Shown: positions 7,407-16,066, counted from the stretch's first letter. The stretch: 18,107 nt of DNA from Promethearchaeota archaeon (GCA_019058515.1 JAHPYY010000059.1:1-18107), one strand, 5' to 3'. Made by a program: numbers and translations. Notes: generated by a model from the letters alone, not told the origin.

Positions 7407-7555
7407 ATGGAATCTTCTTTTTACGAGGATAATATTTCTAAGCTATTATACCGATCAATACTTCTCTTTAGAGATGTAGGGGCGAATTCTCTTGCAGAAA
7501 AATGGTAGAAAATTTGAAAAATTATAAAGCAAAAAAGAAACAGTTAAATAATTAA
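7407..7555 (+). CDS. Small helical protein with an apparent one-base slip
   Basis: An ATG at 7407 opens 33 codons (MESSFYEDNISKLLYRSILL..., ending AEKW, stop at 7506-7508). At the A5 run 7498-7502 a second frame beginning ATGGTAGAA (7502) continues 17 codons to a stop at 7553-7555. Adding one A would fuse them into a 49-residue protein, with ...SLAEK then MVENLKNYKAKKKQ. The composite is amphipathic, probably two helices with a basic end. It finishes 4 bp into the 3' end of the opposing SWIM gene, a compact arrangement typical of real genes. A TATA-like gttttaaact lies about 20 bp upstream of the ATG. I do not recognise a family. It could be a true frameshifted gene, an assembly error, or chance. 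Confidence 0.4.
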
Positions 7556-8475
7556 TCAAATTTTTGAGATTTCTTGTAAACAGAAGACATTGTGGTCCGA
7601 TAGACTCTATCAATAATAACACTAAATGCTTTTGGATTTTCTAAATTATTTGGTAATCCCAGGTTTTCTAAAACTTCTATATGAGATTTAGGTTTTCTAA
7701 ACTTAAATCCAAGCTCCATAGGTTTATCTTTAGGCGATGTACCCATAGAATCTTTAATTTTAATACTTGGTAAATTGAATTCGAATTCGATGGTTTGATT
7801 TGGTTTGTCTTGTTTCTTACCTATTGTACTAGAACTTTCTACATCAGGACTATGTTGGGCTCTAATATCGTTTAATAATTCACCTTTTGATTTCCCTCTT
7901 ATTTCTAGTAAAATATATGGATTAGAATCTATAACTTTGGATAGATATAGAATTAATGCTGCGATATGCTTACAAGGAACAGCGTGATCGGGGCAAGAGC
8001 ATTCTGCATTAATTTCTGTTTTAAAATTGGGGAAAAGCGATACGTTTTTACACTTGAATTCGTGAATTAACTCAGGGGGAAGCAAACCATCTAATAAAAG
8101 TGCTATAAATCTTAGTTTTGTCCTCAGAAATCCGATAGTAGCTTTCCAATCTTCCCGAGAAAATAGTTCGAAATTAACCCGTACTCTATACGGTGTAGGA
8201 GCGGTTCCTTGAACCGTGGCAAAAATCTCTCCCTTTTTAACTAAAACATTATCAATGCGCTCCTGGTCGTTTGCGTAGTCTATTCCTCTTTGCATTCTAA
8301 ACGGTCGTCCAGTTTTCAGAACAGATTTAATCCATTCTCGGCCCCACGGAGTTTTGGCGTAGGAGATTAGTTCTTCTTTTATTTTTTGAACTTCTTCGTG
8401 AGTTTTACGCCGTTCGTACGGAGTTTTACTTCGCTTACCTTTATTTTTTTGAAAATCTCTTCTTTTATTATCCAT
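7552..8475 (-). CDS. SWIM zinc-finger protein, partner of the SNF2 helicase
   Basis: This 307-residue protein has a very basic N terminus (1-35), then a region TPWGREWIKSVLKTGRPFRMQRGIDYA (about 42-68) and FATVQGTAPTPYRVRV (85-100) typical of SWIM proteins found beside SNF2 genes. The SWIM finger is CSCPDHAVPCKH, with C159, C161, C168 and H170 as zinc ligands (CxCx6CxH), followed by the helix IAALILYLSKVID. SWIM domains bind DNA or protein. The final 100 residues are low-complexity and then basic, with no recognised domain. It starts 20 bp after the helicase stop, with AAGGA about 8 nt before the ATG, so the two genes are almost certainly co-transcribed and probably act as one complex. Confidence 0.9.
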   Translation of the reverse strand: MDNKRRDFQKNKGKRSKTPYERRKTHEEVQKIKEELISYAKTPWGREWIKSVLKTGRPFRMQRGIDYANDQERIDNVLVKKGEIFATVQGTAPTPYRVRVNFELFSREDWKATIGFLRTKLRFIALLLDGLLPPELIHEFKCKNVSLFPNFKTEINAECSCPDHAVPCKHIAALILYLSKVIDSNPYILLEIRGKSKGELLNDIRAQHSPDVESSSTIGKKQDKPNQTIEFEFNLPSIKIKDSMGTSPKDKPMELGFKFRKPKSHIEVLENLGLPNNLENPKAFSVIIDRVYRTTMSSVYKKSQKFD

Positions 8476-8495
8476 TTCTATTTTCCTTCTGCTAA

Positions 8496-11400
8496 TTATT
8501 TAATATTTAAGAATTCCTCCAAATTTTCGTAAAACATCTCAGAAATCCATGTTTCACCCTTAGAAGCTAGTATTTTTTTAGATAATTCTTGTTTTTCCTC
8601 AAGTAATTGGTCAATCTTTTCTTCAATCGTATTCAATGTAACAAACTTGTATACGTTCACTACATTCTTCTGACCAATTCGATAGGCTCTATCTGTTGCT
8701 TGATTTTCCACAGCAGGATTCCACCAGCGGTCAAAATGAAAAACGGTCGTGGCTTTGGTTAAATTAAGACCTGTTCCTCCTGCTTTCAACGATAGAACCA
8801 TAATTGGGGACATTTTACTAGATTCCGATTGGAATTCATCCACTAGTATACTTCTTTTCGCCTCCGGTGTTCCACCATGGAAGAACAATATGCTGTATGG
8901 AAACTTCTTTGTAAGTATCTTAATTAAGATATCTCCCATCTTTTTGTATTGAGTGAATATTAATGCTTTACCGTCATTTAATATAACTTCGTCTACCATT
9001 TCAACTAATCGCTCAACCTTGGGAGAAGATCTTATGATTTTTTCTAGTTCCTCCTCAGAATCTATAGAAACATCCACTTTAAGATAATGTAAAGGGTGAT
9101 TGCATATTTGCTTAACTTTAGTAATAAGTTGTAATATAAAACCACCGCTTTTTTTCTCTTTTGAACTGATTAATTTCATGGAGTTAACAGTCTCATCTAT
9201 GAGCTGTTCATAAAGTCTCTTCTGCTGTTTTGATAATTCTACATAAATTTTCATCTCGTTTTTAGGGGGTAAATCCTGAATTATTGAAGTATCAGTCTTT
9301 TCTCGCCTGAGAATAAAAGGAGATATAATGCTTCTAAGCTTGTTTGCAATGTCAATGTCTTGAAATCGCTCAATCGGAACAACAAATTGGTTAATAAAAC
9401 GCGATCGTTCACCAAGTAATCCTGGATTTAAAAACTCGAATAAAGTCCATAGTTCTAAAAGTCTATTTTCAATTGGTGTTCCACTCAAGCAAATTCGGAA
9501 ATTTCCTTGAAGTTTATAAACTGCTTGAGTTTGTTGAGTAGCATAGTTTTTTATATTTTGACTCTCATCTACGATAATTCCATTGAACACAAATGATTGA
9601 AGGAAATCGATGTCATTTCTAAGAGTTCCATACGAAGTGATAATTGCTTTATGATTTTCTATTAATTTTGAAAATCCTTTTAAATTTTTTATTCGATTTT
9701 TACCATGATGAATGTAGACATCAAATGTAGGGGCAAATTTCTTTATTTCCCGCTCCCAATTGAAAATGATAGAAGTCGGACAGATGATTAAATAGGACCC
9801 ATTTACTTCAGGATAGTTCTCTTTTAAATGTGATAAAAAAGCTATAACTTCAATAGTTTTTCCTAATCCCATATCATCGGCTAAACAGAGACCAAAGTTC
9901 TTAATAGTAAGGGAAACCATCCAGTTTAATGCCGTCTGTTGATAGTGTCTTAAAGTACCATTGAACAATTTCGATATAGGGACAATATCGAGGGTATTTA
10001 AGCTTCGGATTTGTTCAATTAATTCTTTAACATCTCCTTCAATTACCACCTCGTACTGAGATTCGTTGTTATCGTCCTCAATTACTCCCGCTAAACCCAG
10101 TTGTAGAGCTTCAAAATAGTTTTTTTGTCCTTCTAAATTTTCATTTTCAAGTAAGATTTGAAGATTTTGAAGATCTGCTTGGTCAACAAGCAGCCATTGA
10201 TCTCCCAATTTCACAAGCGGATTTTGAGAATTTAATACTTGGCGAAATTCATCTTGAGAGAGCAAATTATCTTCTATATATGCATTCCAATTATATTTGA
10301 TAATTGACGAATAATCAAACATCGAAGGCATAGAAGAAGTTTTTGTAGATTCCTTTTTTTTCCCATTTTTAGAAGAAAGAACTAGTTTTGCTATTAAGCG
10401 TTGTTTTCCTCCAATAGCAAATTCACTCGGTAAAAGAACGGTGAATCCGCTTTTCATAAGCAAGTCTTTAGGATATTTGAGGAACTCTATAACTTCATTT
10501 GAATCTAATTCAATGTTATTAGGCGTAGTATTCTCAAGTACCTTCGATAGAGGAGAAAAAATGTTGCTTGCAGTGAGGAGAGCTCTGAGGACCAATTCGA
10601 GTTCATTGTTATTAAGATTATTCCAAGCAGAAGAAATTCCCACTGGTACTTTTTGCCCCGACTTTTTAAGTTCTAGTTCAAGGGGCCAGCGATTATCGTT
10701 TAGTTTGGTCGGCGTGTTTAATTTAAATATCAAGGCAATTCCAAGTTGATTTATTAATGAAAAGGACCTTTTTGTCCAATTATCTATAAGAGTAGGTAAT
10801 ACTATTTCGTGATATCTGCTTAGTTTGAATAAGTAGTTTGTCTCCATTAAAGATAAGAGAAATCTTAGGTCCCAAGAAAATTCGGCAGAAAGGTCTCCTT
10901 GAATGTTATAATAATTATACAAATATTCCCTTTTTAAATTCCTAAAAGTTTTTTTCACTACAAGATCTACAATTGAATTAACATATTTGGAAAAAAGATA
11001 CGAGGGATGCCACAACATATCACATAAATATTCAGACAAATTGGTTTTGGAATTATGGTTTTTGATAAAATTGATTGGAAGATTGTGAGAGCTCCAATCA
11101 GATTTTTCTAATATTGATGTAAATCTTTCTTGATCGTATTCCACGTTAAGGATATAATTCCAGTATCCGATATATGATGTAGTATCTAAAAATTCTAAGG
11201 TGGGTATAAAACTCCCGCGATTTAGTAATTCATAAGCTAATTTTGTCAAATAGGAGTAAATTCTAACAGAATTTGATAAATAATTAGGCTGTAGAGTAGA
11301 ACGAGATAAATCTTTAATCTCTTGATTAAATAATATTCCTAGCATAGGTTTAATAGGAACTATTTTCGCATACACCAGCTTGATGCTAAATAATGCACTA

Positions 11401-11645
11401 TTTTCATTTTGAGGTACAGCAATATTCATCCGGACTGAGAGAAGGTTCTTAACGGGAATATTTGGAAATGTTCTTTCGATAGAAAATTTTAACTCAATTT
11501 CATCAGATTCACTTCCTAACCAGAGTAAAAAAAAATCAGTGCGAGTAGGCAATCCTTCTTTTTTTTCTATAATAGAAAATTGAGCGTTCGAGTTATTCCA
11601 ATATTCAGATGGAACAAACAATAATTTTAATTCATTAGAAGTCAT
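8496..11645 (-). CDS. SNF2/HepA-family DNA-dependent ATPase (helicase-like)
   Basis: This 1049-residue protein has a two-lobed SF2 motor at its C-terminal half. Seen motifs are LRHYQQTALNW (565-575), motif I DDMGLGKT (590-597, K596), motif II DESQ (693-696, with Ser where the HepA type usually has Ala), motif III SGTPIEN (721-727), then FTQYKKMGDIL, LSLKAGGTGLNL, DRWWNPAVENQ and motif VI ATDRAYRIGQ (near 985). Residues about 390-510 (SGFTVLLPSEF... PLVKLGDQWLLVD) match the SNF2-associated domain DUF3670, which occurs in prokaryotic HepA-like proteins paired with SWIM proteins. The first 380 residues are of unknown fold. It likely translocates on double-stranded DNA to move or strip bound protein. 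It lies between hisB (gap 30 bp) and the SWIM gene (gap 20 bp). Confidence 0.94.
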   Translation of the reverse strand: MTSNELKLLFVPSEYWNNSNAQFSIIEKKEGLPTRTDFFLLWLGSESDEIELKFSIERTFPNIPVKNLLSVRMNIAVPQNENSALFSIKLVYAKIVPIKPMLGILFNQEIKDLSRSTLQPNYLSNSVRIYSYLTKLAYELLNRGSFIPTLEFLDTTSYIGYWNYILNVEYDQERFTSILEKSDWSSHNLPINFIKNHNSKTNLSEYLCDMLWHPSYLFSKYVNSIVDLVVKKTFRNLKREYLYNYYNIQGDLSAEFSWDLRFLLSLMETNYLFKLSRYHEIVLPTLIDNWTKRSFSLINQLGIALIFKLNTPTKLNDNRWPLELELKKSGQKVPVGISSAWNNLNNNELELVLRALLTASNIFSPLSKVLENTTPNNIELDSNEVIEFLKYPKDLLMKSGFTVLLPSEFAIGGKQRLIAKLVLSSKNGKKKESTKTSSMPSMFDYSSIIKYNWNAYIEDNLLSQDEFRQVLNSQNPLVKLGDQWLLVDQADLQNLQILLENENLEGQKNYFEALQLGLAGVIEDDNNESQYEVVIEGDVKELIEQIRSLNTLDIVPISKLFNGTLRHYQQTALNWMVSLTIKNFGLCLADDMGLGKTIEVIAFLSHLKENYPEVNGSYLIICPTSIIFNWEREIKKFAPTFDVYIHHGKNRIKNLKGFSKLIENHKAIITSYGTLRNDIDFLQSFVFNGIIVDESQNIKNYATQQTQAVYKLQGNFRICLSGTPIENRLLELWTLFEFLNPGLLGERSRFINQFVVPIERFQDIDIANKLRSIISPFILRREKTDTSIIQDLPPKNEMKIYVELSKQQKRLYEQLIDETVNSMKLISSKEKKSGGFILQLITKVKQICNHPLHYLKVDVSIDSEEELEKIIRSSPKVERLVEMVDEVILNDGKALIFTQYKKMGDILIKILTKKFPYSILFFHGGTPEAKRSILVDEFQSESSKMSPIMVLSLKAGGTGLNLTKATTVFHFDRWWNPAVENQATDRAYRIGQKNVVNVYKFVTLNTIEEKIDQLLEEKQELSKKILASKGETWISEMFYENLEEFLNIK

Positions 11646-11675
11646 ATTTTAAAATTTAAGAAATAAAGTGATTCA

Positions 11676-12248
11676 TCATAACTTTCCTTTGGTAGAAGGG
11701 ATTTCTTTTGATGAGATAGAAATAGCTTGTTTGATTGCAACAGCTAACGCTTTAAAACAAGCTTCTAATTTATGGTGTTGATCTTTGCCGTATAAAACCT
11801 CCATATGCAAATTTATTTTTGAATTCTCTGCGAAGGAGTCAAAAAAGTGAATTAAATCATCAATTGCGACATTTTCAATTTCGCATTCACTTAAATTCAA
11901 ATTCAAATTTACTGCCTTTCTCCCACTAAAATCAACAACACATCGAGCTAAAGAATCATCCATAGGAATATAGCTGAATCCGTACCGAGTAATACCAACT
12001 TTATCCCCTAATGCGGTTAAAAAGCTTTCCCCTAAAGTTATTGCGACATCTTCAATAAGATGATGCATTAAATCGCCAGTACCATTAATCACCAAATCAA
12101 TACCAGAGTGTTTGGCTAATAGTGAAAGCATATGATCGAAAAGTTTAATGCCAGTATTTATAGAATATTTGCCTGTTCCATCAAGGTTTAATTCAATAAA
12201 TATATCTGTTTCGGTTGTTTTTCGGTTTAAGTTTGCGATCCTCTTCAT
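11676..12248 (-). CDS. hisB: Imidazoleglycerol-phosphate dehydratase
   Basis: The product dehydrates imidazole glycerol phosphate in histidine synthesis, using two Mn ions per site. Motifs are GIKLFDHML, HHLIEDVAI, the DDSLARCVVDFSGR segment, DQHHKLEACFKA and the terminal PSTKG-L, all at the usual positions, and the length of 190 residues is normal for the monofunctional enzyme. I place the start at the ATG at 12248, not at the in-frame TTG at 12263: the ATG gives the family's usual short N terminus before the NRKTTETDI segment, and GGAGAG lies about 5-10 nt before it. No other his gene is in the window, so it is separated from its pathway, sitting between a DNA methyltransferase and a SNF2 gene. 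A TATA-like catataatat occurs at about 12275-12285, so it may have its own promoter. Confidence 0.95.
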   Translation of the reverse strand: MKRIANLNRKTTETDIFIELNLDGTGKYSINTGIKLFDHMLSLLAKHSGIDLVINGTGDLMHHLIEDVAITLGESFLTALGDKVGITRYGFSYIPMDDSLARCVVDFSGRKAVNLNLNLSECEIENVAIDDLIHFFDSFAENSKINLHMEVLYGKDQHHKLEACFKALAVAIKQAISISSKEIPSTKGKL

Positions 12249-12309
12249 TTTACTCTCCAACAATATGTACTAGATATTATATGATAAATAGTTTGTTTTA
12301 GCTTGGTAT

Positions 12310-14226
12310 TCAATTCTGATAATACTGGTTAATGTGATTTCTGAAAGATACATTAATTTTATAGAGTTGATATACTAAATTGTCGATTAGGTCTTGTATT
12401 TGATTTCTTTCTAGAATAGCATTCTGTTCAGATTTTAATAGCTTTTTAACTCCATTTTGAATTTCAATAGCTAATTCCTTTTCTTTAGTGGATATTGGAA
12501 GTTTAAGCGGAAGTTCTTTAATTTTTTCAATTAAAATTCTAGGGAAGAGCTTTTTATAGGAACCAAAAGACTTCATAAAATAAAAGGAGAGAAGTTTTGA
12601 GTTTATCAAGCCCAATAGATAATAATGGTTAAATTCAGAATTACTATCTCGGTCTATCTTTAAATTATAGAGAGATTGGGAGGTGAGGGCGTATTCTTTT
12701 TTATATGTAGCACAAATTAAGTTCTTTTCACCGATTTGCCTTATTATAATTCGATCTTCGTAAAGTTCTGGTTGTTTGTAATTAATCCCTTTTTTATGTA
12801 TATTGATATACTTTAACATTTTCACCCGATATCTTTCAATTAAATATACAAACGGGGCATAGTTCGATTCTTCCCCCTTTGGAATAAGATCTACTATTAT
12901 TTTTTCAAAATTATTTTTGTTAAAACTTACATTACACTTAATACAATTTAACCTATTTTTAGGAATTGGATAGAAGCGATCACATTTTTTACAATAAAAG
13001 ATCTCGCCTTCTTTACTCAATTCCACTCCCCTCCCTAGATCTACTTTAATATTAAGTTTATCGTCTAATTCTTTTAATTTAAGGAATTTCTTGTTGAGGT
13101 ATGTAATTATTTGAGAGTCAATTTCGGAAAAATTTAGTAGAAACATATAATTCCATTTCTTAATAATAGATTGTGGTATTCTCTTCTTGTTAGTCGATGA
13201 AATCATATTGATGATGTTATTTTCTCTAAGAGAAACATTGGTGTTTTTTTTAAGGATAAGGATGACATTCGATACTACAGCATCGTGGAATTCTGGACCT
13301 GTTAAGTATATTTGTTTTATCTCTGTTGTATTATAAATAAATCTTCTTATGTCCTCTCTATACGATAGAGCCAAGAGAGAATCCGGTATAATATATCCCA
13401 AATATCCATGTTCTTTTAGGTGATCCAATCCTATTTCTATGAAAATTTGATAGAGATCATATTGTCCTCTTTTCGTTTTAAGAGGGGTTTGGTCAATTAA
13501 ATTCTTTTCTTTAACTGAAATATCCCTTATAAAAACATAAGGTGGATTTCCTACAACATAATCATATTTATCTTTCTCATTAATAGAGGGAAAATAAGAT
13601 GAATAATATTCGATTGCATCAACATTTTTTATGTTAAATAATAGGAAATTCCCTAATTCATCCTCCTCATGAATTTTTGTAAATAATGGGAATAGAACTA
13701 AGATCATGTTAATTTGACATAAAATACAAGCAAAAGGGTCTTTATCTATGCCGAAGATGTTATTTCTAACCTTTTTTATAATAAATAAAGCTTGATTTGA
13801 ATCTACTTCGTTAATATTTTCTACTTTCAACTCAAAAAGTAGCCTAATTGTCAAATTTTTAACTGCTTGAATTAAGAAACTTCCTGATCCACAACTTAGA
13901 TCGATAATTTTTTTGTTTTCTACTTCACTATATATTGAATACCCAATTTGGTTTAAGATGTATTGAACAATTTTTAAAGGAGTGTAATATCTTCCCATCT
14001 CCCTTCTATCAGCGCAATTTGACTCAGATTGATAATCTAATCCAAGAAAATCATGGTTTTTTTTAAAAGCTAATTTAGTAATAACTTCTTTTCTTAGTGA
14101 AAGCGACCGATTCAATATTGAACGAAGTTTTCTTTTATTTTCAATGAGATTAGACTCATTAGAATACTCTTCTAATACTTTATCAAATAGTCTTTTTAGT
14201 TTTGGTGATATCTTCAGAGTGCTCAT
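12310..14226 (-). CDS. N6-adenine DNA methyltransferase, TaqI/Eco57I-like, with zinc ribbon
   Basis: This 638-residue protein has the gamma-class amino-methyltransferase order: motif X YYTPLKIVQYI (80-90), motif I for AdoMet binding DLSCGSGSF (109-117), motif IV NPPY (227-230), then a C-terminal region with LINSKLLSFYFMKSFG and LPLKL near 550-580 resembling the TaqI-type target recognition domain. A zinc ribbon sits at the start of that region, with C412, C415, C428 and C431 (YCKKCDRF... LNCIKC). Only about 80 residues precede motif X, with no PD-(D/E)xK-like segment visible, so it does not look like a type IIG enzyme with a fused nuclease. It is either an orphan methyltransferase or the modification part of an unrecognised system. 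It is the first gene of the minus-strand run with hisB, SNF2 and SWIM. Confidence 0.88.
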   Translation of the reverse strand: MSTLKISPKLKRLFDKVLEEYSNESNLIENKRKLRSILNRSLSLRKEVITKLAFKKNHDFLGLDYQSESNCADRREMGRYYTPLKIVQYILNQIGYSIYSEVENKKIIDLSCGSGSFLIQAVKNLTIRLLFELKVENINEVDSNQALFIIKKVRNNIFGIDKDPFACILCQINMILVLFPLFTKIHEEDELGNFLLFNIKNVDAIEYYSSYFPSINEKDKYDYVVGNPPYVFIRDISVKEKNLIDQTPLKTKRGQYDLYQIFIEIGLDHLKEHGYLGYIIPDSLLALSYREDIRRFIYNTTEIKQIYLTGPEFHDAVVSNVILILKKNTNVSLRENNIINMISSTNKKRIPQSIIKKWNYMFLLNFSEIDSQIITYLNKKFLKLKELDDKLNIKVDLGRGVELSKEGEIFYCKKCDRFYPIPKNRLNCIKCNVSFNKNNFEKIIVDLIPKGEESNYAPFVYLIERYRVKMLKYINIHKKGINYKQPELYEDRIIIRQIGEKNLICATYKKEYALTSQSLYNLKIDRDSNSEFNHYYLLGLINSKLLSFYFMKSFGSYKKLFPRILIEKIKELPLKLPISTKEKELAIEIQNGVKKLLKSEQNAILERNQIQDLIDNLVYQLYKINVSFRNHINQYYQN

Positions 14227-14260
14227 TAAAAATATCTTAAAAATGTAAATTTCTTTGACA

Positions 14261-14270
14261 TTTTATATAT
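14261..14270 (+). promoter_or_regulatory. TATA box for trmO (leaderless spacing)
   Basis: ttttatatat lies 24-33 bp before the ATG at 14294. Archaeal transcription starts about 25 bp past the box, so the mRNA should start at or just before the ATG, without a leader. No Shine-Dalgarno sequence is seen, which agrees. Confidence 0.45.
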
Positions 14271-14293
14271 TAGAGCATTGATTAATAAAACAT

Positions 14294-14800
14294 ATGGAAA
14301 TATCTAAAAGGGAATTAAAAGATCCAAGATTGAGAAAGTTTCCCGACAAAATTTCACTCATTCCAATTGGAAAAATCCACTCTCCGTTCAAAGAGATAAA
14401 GGGTATTCCCATACAGTTCTCGATGTCTAAAAGTAGGGGATATATCGAGATTTTTCCAAAGTACAAACCTGCATTAAAGGATTTAGATGGATTTTCACAT
14501 ATATACTGCTTGTATTATTTTGATCTGGTGAAATTGCCAATTCCCCTACAATCCAAGCCATTTTTAGAGGACGAAAAAAGAGGGATTTTTTCTATTCGTA
14601 CTCCATTTAGACCAAATCCCATTGGAATTTCGATATTTAAGCTCATTAAATTAGAAGACAATTGCATATCAATTGAAAACATTGATGTGCTTGATAATAC
14701 GCCAGTATTAGATATAAAACCTTACATCTCAGAATTTGATTACGTAAAAAATGTCAAGTTAGGGTGGATTAAAGGAAGGATTAAAGAGAAATTAAGTTAA
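14294..14800 (+). CDS. trmO: tRNA (adenine(37)-N6)-methyltransferase TrmO
   Basis: TrmO (TsaA/YaeB family) uses AdoMet to methylate N6 of t6A37 in certain tRNAs. The UPF0066 signature is complete: IGKIHSPF (25-32), DLDGFSHI (63-70), GIFSIRTPFRPNPIGIS (97-113) and DVLDNTPVLDIKPYI (131-145). At 168 residues it is the short archaeal form, lacking the C-terminal domain of the 235-residue E. coli enzyme, and carries about 20 extra basic residues at the N terminus before the core strand. It is divergent from the methyltransferase gene, 67 bp away, and begins a plus-strand series with the two 7TM genes, though each of those appears to have its own promoter. Confidence 0.92.
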   Translation: MEISKRELKDPRLRKFPDKISLIPIGKIHSPFKEIKGIPIQFSMSKSRGYIEIFPKYKPALKDLDGFSHIYCLYYFDLVKLPIPLQSKPFLEDEKRGIFSIRTPFRPNPIGISIFKLIKLEDNCISIENIDVLDNTPVLDIKPYISEFDYVKNVKLGWIKGRIKEKLS

Positions 14801-14812
14801 TACCTATCAAAA

Positions 14813-14825
14813 TAATTTATAAAGA
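14813..14825 (+). promoter_or_regulatory. Possible TATA box for the first 7TM gene
   Basis: aatttataaagaa lies about 58 bp before the ATG at 14878, predicting a start near 14844 and a leader of around 34 nt. It follows the trmO stop by 13 bp. Confidence 0.35.
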
Positions 14826-14877
14826 ATTATGTCTTTATTTGTTAAATGAGGACTTGATAATCTAACTCATTCTTAAT

Positions 14878-15987
14878 ATGATTATTTTCGACATTACATT
14901 AGTTATTATATCATTCATTTTGAGTACCTATGGATTGTATTATTTTTCAATCCACACCAATAAAAACATAACATTTACAAACAAGTTTATAAATTTGGCG
15001 ATTTTCCTTATTTTTAGCATATTTTATTTCAATCTTTTAGTGTTTTCCAGCTTGAAAATCGTCGACCAAACCCTTGCATTGATTTTTTGGGAAGTAACTA
15101 TAGTATTAAAAGTAACTTTACTTAGTGTTATAAGTTCTTTGCAATTATATATGATGATAGATCACTTTTTTAGATATATTCCTTTAGTGTTTTATGCGTT
15201 TTTACTTGGAATTATCTTCAGTCTAATCCTTCCAGGTAATTCTTTTAGGATTGTAGAATTAGGCGATTTTAGATATTTTTACTTTCAGAATATTTTACTT
15301 TTATTTTTCATATTTGTATTGGATCTAGTTATCGTCGCACTTCTATGGCTTATGTTTTTAGTTAATTATAAGAGAATGTTAAGCAGAGGTTTACTAGCCA
15401 AATTCCTCGTATTTATCGTTCTTAATTCAGCGACTATAGCCTCTATTTTATTATACTTTATTTCTCAAATCCAGATTATTAAATATATCCATTTGATCTT
15501 GTTTTTAACCACTGCTTTTTTAATTCTTCAAATCATCGTAAAAGAACCAGGATTTTTTATTGTAATTAGGACTCACATTGAAAACCTTGTAATATTTCAC
15601 CGATCTGGGATCTTACTTTATTCCTACGATTTCGAACAAGAAAAAGAGATTGATGATTCTTTACTCAAAGGTTCGATACTCATTGGAATTTCTCATATTT
15701 TAGCAAACTTTGCAGATAAAAAAGAGCAATTGAACTTAATTAAAATGAAAAATAGAGACATCGTGTTTGAGTATGACAATGAGTATGGATATGCTTTACT
15801 TCTAATTACTAATAGAAGAAGTACTGTTATTAATAAGATCGTTGCTGAATTCATACAAAAGTTCCGTCAAAAAAATCAAGAAGAACTAAATAAGATTAAC
15901 AAGTCTAATCAGCTCATAGATATTTCAAAATTCAAGAATACAAAATCTATCATTCTTGAGTGTTTTTCTCCTTATCTTAAAAAATAA
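14878..15987 (+). CDS. Seven-transmembrane protein with longin-like cytosolic tail (copy 1)
   Basis: This 369-residue protein has seven hydrophobic segments, at about 2-24, 37-59, 64-94, 100-120, 135-162, 172-196 and 201-221, with basic residues in the final loops placing the C terminus in the cytosol. No signal peptide is needed. Residues 226-369 form a soluble domain whose order of elements (strand IENLVIFH, strand GILLYSYDF, helix SILIGISHILANFA, strands LNLIKMKNRDIVFEYD and YGYALLLITN, helix VINKIVAEFIQKF) fits a longin/roadblock-type fold: two strands, a helix, three strands, helices. I assign the fold from pattern, not from a match. The next gene is a paralogue. The design resembles a sensor whose membrane part relays to a GTPase-binding domain, but no ligand or partner is known. 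No kinase, HAMP or response regulator is present. Confidence 0.7.
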   Translation: MIIFDITLVIISFILSTYGLYYFSIHTNKNITFTNKFINLAIFLIFSIFYFNLLVFSSLKIVDQTLALIFWEVTIVLKVTLLSVISSLQLYMMIDHFFRYIPLVFYAFLLGIIFSLILPGNSFRIVELGDFRYFYFQNILLLFFIFVLDLVIVALLWLMFLVNYKRMLSRGLLAKFLVFIVLNSATIASILLYFISQIQIIKYIHLILFLTTAFLILQIIVKEPGFFIVIRTHIENLVIFHRSGILLYSYDFEQEKEIDDSLLKGSILIGISHILANFADKKEQLNLIKMKNRDIVFEYDNEYGYALLLITNRRSTVINKIVAEFIQKFRQKNQEELNKINKSNQLIDISKFKNTKSIILECFSPYLKK

Positions 15988-16066
15988 TAGTTATACTAAA
16001 TCTATACTAATTAGCTAATAGAAAGAAGACATTTCCAAAAGCAAAAGCTTAAAAATCAATTAGTTT

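Noticed and set aside
10441..10749. 102-codon plus-strand ORF inside the SNF2 gene
   Set aside because: Opposite-strand shadow of a strongly conserved coding region.
8496..14226. A full DISARM or BREX defence system
   Set aside because: SNF2 and an adenine methyltransferase are present, but no DrmA, DrmB, DrmC, PglZ, Lon-like or BrxL gene is seen, and hisB separates the two.
14263..14466. Minus-strand ORF overlapping trmO and the promoter
   Set aside because: Lies opposite the conserved TrmO core and covers the TATA box; no independent signal.
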